Shown: piece by piece, positions 15,427 through 17,376 of the stretch
Position numbering within the stretch: position 1 is the stretch's first letter
Layout: each line of letters opens with the position of its first letter
From: X23 sp050251575
GTDB taxonomy: Bacteria > Bacillota > Clostridia > SK-Y3
Length of the DNA: 17,376 bases
Assembly: GCA_050251575.1 (NCBI GenBank)
Contig: JBFWMP010000046.1
Coordinates: 1 to 17,376 of the forward strand
Direction: 5' to 3'
Notes under the pieces: generated by a model
What the model was told of the DNA's origin: nothing
The model's input: the letters and a program-made list of their open reading frames with translations, nothing else
Databases searched by the model: none
Program-made: the position numbers and the translations under genes

Positions 15427-16302
15427 TCAAATACTAATTCTACTGGTTTTCTTACCAAATCTTGTATCAAAACATATTCCAAGAGAGACAGTCACTAAAG
15501 CAATACTAATCCATCCTGAAAAATGGACTGTTGACATGATAACAGCAAAAATGGCAGCACCCGTAATAAACTCTCCATAAATATTCGAGCTGCCGTTAAA
15601 TAGCTCTAATATCTTTCTGCCTGTATAGATAAGCATTGCTGCAAATCCAAGAACAAAAGCTATTCCGAAAAATATCACTGCTATCGGCAAGCCTATAATA
15701 GTAAGTGCTGAGAATATACTAATTATCGGAAAACAAAAAAGTATTATTACTCCAACCAATACCTTGCGAATAATATTGTCTTCCACGCACTCAGCCATAT
15801 TTTTCACTCTTTCACCGGAAACAATAATAGCAAATAATGCAAGCAGTGAAATAATAATGAATCCAACATTACCTAAAAGCCCTAATGATGGAAAATGTAT
15901 TTTAAATCTAGATAAATCTAAACTGCCGATATTTATTCCTACAGAATCACCTTGTATTTTTGAACCTGAATCCCTTTTGATTCCACCGGGTCCGATAGAA
16001 ACAACATCTCCATTGACATCTGCCTGTGGTCCCAGTGTTACGCTTCCGAATATTGCGACAACATCGCCGGATACTTTAGACTGTATATTGGCACTGCCAA
16101 GTATAGTCACAATATCTCCACTCACATCATATCCTGCATTTACACTTCCAAATACGGCGACAACACTGCCATTTACAGGCTTCTCCATGTTGACACTGCC
16201 AAATATGCTAACCTTATCTTCAAGACCTACAGCAGCTAGAACATTGCTTGTCATAAATAAAAAAAGGATACCTACAACTCCGGCTTTAATAATAAGCTTC
16301 AT
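15427..16302 (-). CDS. Exported beta-repeat (bactofilin-like) protein with C-terminal membrane domain
   Basis: 291 residues from ATG 16302 (GGGAG 5 nt upstream; a GTG at 16314 in frame is an alternative). Residues 1-24 form a signal peptide ending at SNVLAA. About five short repeats follow (about 29-105), each near the pattern GDVVAIFGSV with 17-20 residue spacing, as in polymer-forming bactofilin or beta-solenoid proteins. Then come about four membrane helices (about 145-268) and a basic tail with KKTSR. It is the last gene of a three-gene operon, 13-25 nt after the anti-sigma gene depending on start. A role as scaffold or sensor partner for the sigma/anti-sigma pair is inferred from position. 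Precise family not certain. Confidence 0.75.
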   Translation of the reverse strand: MKLIIKAGVVGILFLFMTSNVLAAVGLEDKVSIFGSVNMEKPVNGSVVAVFGSVNAGYDVSGDIVTILGSANIQSKVSGDVVAIFGSVTLGPQADVNGDVVSIGPGGIKRDSGSKIQGDSVGINIGSLDLSRFKIHFPSLGLLGNVGFIIISLLALFAIIVSGERVKNMAECVEDNIIRKVLVGVIILFCFPIISIFSALTIIGLPIAVIFFGIAFVLGFAAMLIYTGRKILELFNGSSNIYGEFITGAAIFAVIMSTVHFSGWISIALVTVSLGICFDTRFGKKTSRISI

Positions 16303-16327
16303 ATTAACTCCCACCTGCCATTTCCCC

Positions 16328-16891
16328 CTATTGATGATGTCTTACCACTTTCGTTCTCATTGAATAGCCAATCACTATTATAGCAGCTAGAGAAAAAACT
16401 ATATCATAGTAATTTTTAAATAAAATATAATAGATGTCAAAGGCTGAATTACAAAGAATCATTACAGCCCTATAACAATCCTCGACGGTTAATAAGATAC
16501 TATTGAGTATCTCTATGCTAAGTCCATTATTCATAATCATACGAACCAAATCAATAGTTGGAAGACTATGCATAAATAATATTGTAATAGTAGTAAGCAT
16601 CAGAAGTAGAACACTAACCAGTAAATAACCTATACTCATAGGTATGCGCAGAAAATTCTTTTTAGGTGCTGAAGCTCGACCCACCAAGTTCATTACACAT
16701 TTTTCAAAATCTTCCGGAGGCTCTAGCAATGGCTGCAACTCCATATAGCTTATAGCTTCAGATAAAATCGCATACTGCTTCGAGCAAACAGGACAGCTCT
16801 TTAAGTGTAGTTTGAAATAATAGCAATCAATATCATTTATTCCACCATCAAAGTATCTCATCATCATCTCATTCACTTCACCACAGTTCAT
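16328..16891 (-). CDS. Membrane anti-sigma factor with zf-HC2 domain
   Basis: 187 residues. The N-terminal zinc-binding anti-sigma domain has Cys3, His29, Cys33 and Cys36 (HLKSCPVC, the HxxxCxxC motif), which normally clamps an ECF sigma factor in the cytoplasm. Two hydrophobic segments (about 85-108 and 160-180) put the 50-residue middle loop outside the membrane, a likely sensing region with two Cys residues (about 138 and 147). ATG 16891 overlaps the stop of the sigma gene by 4 nt (ATGA), the classical coupled arrangement of cognate pairs. Release by proteolysis or conformational change is known for the family; the signal is unknown. Confidence 0.88.
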   Translation of the reverse strand: MNCGEVNEMMMRYFDGGINDIDCYYFKLHLKSCPVCSKQYAILSEAISYMELQPLLEPPEDFEKCVMNLVGRASAPKKNFLRIPMSIGYLLVSVLLLMLTTITILFMHSLPTIDLVRMIMNNGLSIEILNSILLTVEDCYRAVMILCNSAFDIYYILFKNYYDIVFSLAAIIVIGYSMRTKVVRHHQ

Positions 16892-17376
16892 AGCACTTCC
16901 TCCTTCCTTATTGCATACAGCTTATCCCTTAGCATATGCCTTGCTCTGTGCAAGCGATTTTTGACAATGCTTAATGGTTCATCCAATACCTTACAAATCT
17001 CATCATAAGAGAAACCCTGCTGATGAAATAATATTATAGGTATTTTATATTTTTCCGGCAAAGATTGAATAGCCTTCTCTATCTTCATTGCTCTCTCATT
17101 TCTCAAATATGTAGTCTCCGGATTTTCTTCATCTCCCGGTTCATAAACCATATCGTCTACTGACATTATATCAATCTTTTTCTTCCTCAGCTTATCCAAG
17201 CAAAGATTAGTAGCAACCTTTGCAGACCACGTAGAAAATTTATATTCAGGATTATATTTATCCAGTGAAAGGAATAACTTTATAAATACCTCCTGGGCAA
17301 TATCACTTGCTTCTTCCTTGTCGTTGAGTATTCGATAAACTACGGTATATATCAGCTTCTTATATCGGTTAACAAG
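16888..17376 (-). CDS. ECF-type RNA polymerase sigma factor (5' end beyond the window)
   Basis: The open frame continues to base 17376, so this is a partial gene with at least 162 residues, not one starting at the TTG at 17199. Upstream of 17199 the frame encodes region 2: LVNRYKKLIYTVVYRILND, then EASDIAQEVFIKLFLSLDKY and FSTWSAKVATNLCLDKLRKKK, the canonical sigma-70 core-binding and -10 recognition helices. A linker with VYEPGDEENPE follows. Region 4 is AIQSLPEKYKIPIILFHQ, then GFSYDEICKVLDEPLSIV and KNRLHRARHMLRDKL, the -35-binding helix-turn-helix. About 20-30 N-terminal residues are missing. It directs polymerase to stress promoters, often its own operon, and is coupled to the anti-sigma gene. 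Confidence 0.92.
   Translation of the reverse strand, partial: LVNRYKKLIYTVVYRILNDKEEASDIAQEVFIKLFLSLDKYNPEYKFSTWSAKVATNLCLDKLRKKKIDIMSVDDMVYEPGDEENPETTYLRNERAMKIEKAIQSLPEKYKIPIILFHQQGFSYDEICKVLDEPLSIVKNRLHRARHMLRDKLYAIRKEEVL

Noticed and set aside
15764..16363. A 199-codon plus-strand frame opposite the beta-repeat gene
   Set aside because: It is antisense to a gene with signal peptide, repeats and a good ribosome binding site. Its Pro/Thr/Ser-rich product is the mirror of the repeat codons.
17199..17199. TTG at 17199 as the start of the sigma factor
   Set aside because: The same frame upstream encodes sigma region 2 and stays open to the window end.

Overview
The window is low-GC DNA with AGGAGG-type ribosome binding sites, some TTG/GTG starts and dense operons, and its gene families are typical of anaerobic Firmicutes. 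A member of the Clostridia is the best guess, from CsaB-type pyruvyl transferase, DUF4330, a clostridial-style phosphodiester glycosidase and an ECF sigma/zf-HC2 pair. Nothing here fixes the genus. No rRNA, tRNA, CRISPR array or intact transposon was seen.

Layout. (1) 1-116: a REP-like hairpin at the edge, then a promoter. (2) 123-2960 (+): a secreted multidomain phosphodiester glycosidase (NAGPA family). It converges on the large minus-strand cluster and shares a bidirectional terminator with it (2968-3024). (3) 3027-14196 (-): ten closely packed genes for a cell-surface polysaccharide. In transcription order they are a MurJ/MVF-family flippase, a DPM/DPG-like GT2, a UPF0104 membrane protein, a GT-C-like polytopic membrane protein, a GT4, DUF4330, a Wzy/WaaL-like polymerase or ligase, a hexapeptide acetyltransferase, a second GT4 and CsaB. 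A near-consensus promoter (14241-14269) lies in front of the flippase. (4) 14280-15098 (-): an exported polysaccharide deacetylase with its own promoter (15148-15176), probably reading into region 3. (5) 15099-15426: a 328-nt gap with two promoter-like sequences and a terminator; together they could make a short RNA. (6) 15427-17376 (-): a beta-repeat/TM protein, a zf-HC2 anti-sigma factor and an ECF sigma factor that runs off the right edge.

How the genes fit together (inference): GTs build a lipid-linked oligosaccharide, the flippase exports it and the Wzy_C protein polymerises or transfers it. The acetyltransferase, deacetylase and CsaB add acetyl, remove acetyl and add ketal pyruvate. CsaB suggests a secondary cell wall polysaccharide of the kind that anchors SLH-domain proteins. 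No initiating phosphoglycosyl transferase and no chain-length regulator are present, so those must lie elsewhere. The sigma/anti-sigma module may sense envelope stress, but a link to the polysaccharide cluster is not shown.

The most unusual DNA-level signal is a set of G-rich low-complexity repeats, all G-rich on the minus strand, at three places in the cluster: one inside a coding sequence, one supplying a stop codon, and one just after a stop codon and able to form a G-quadruplex.
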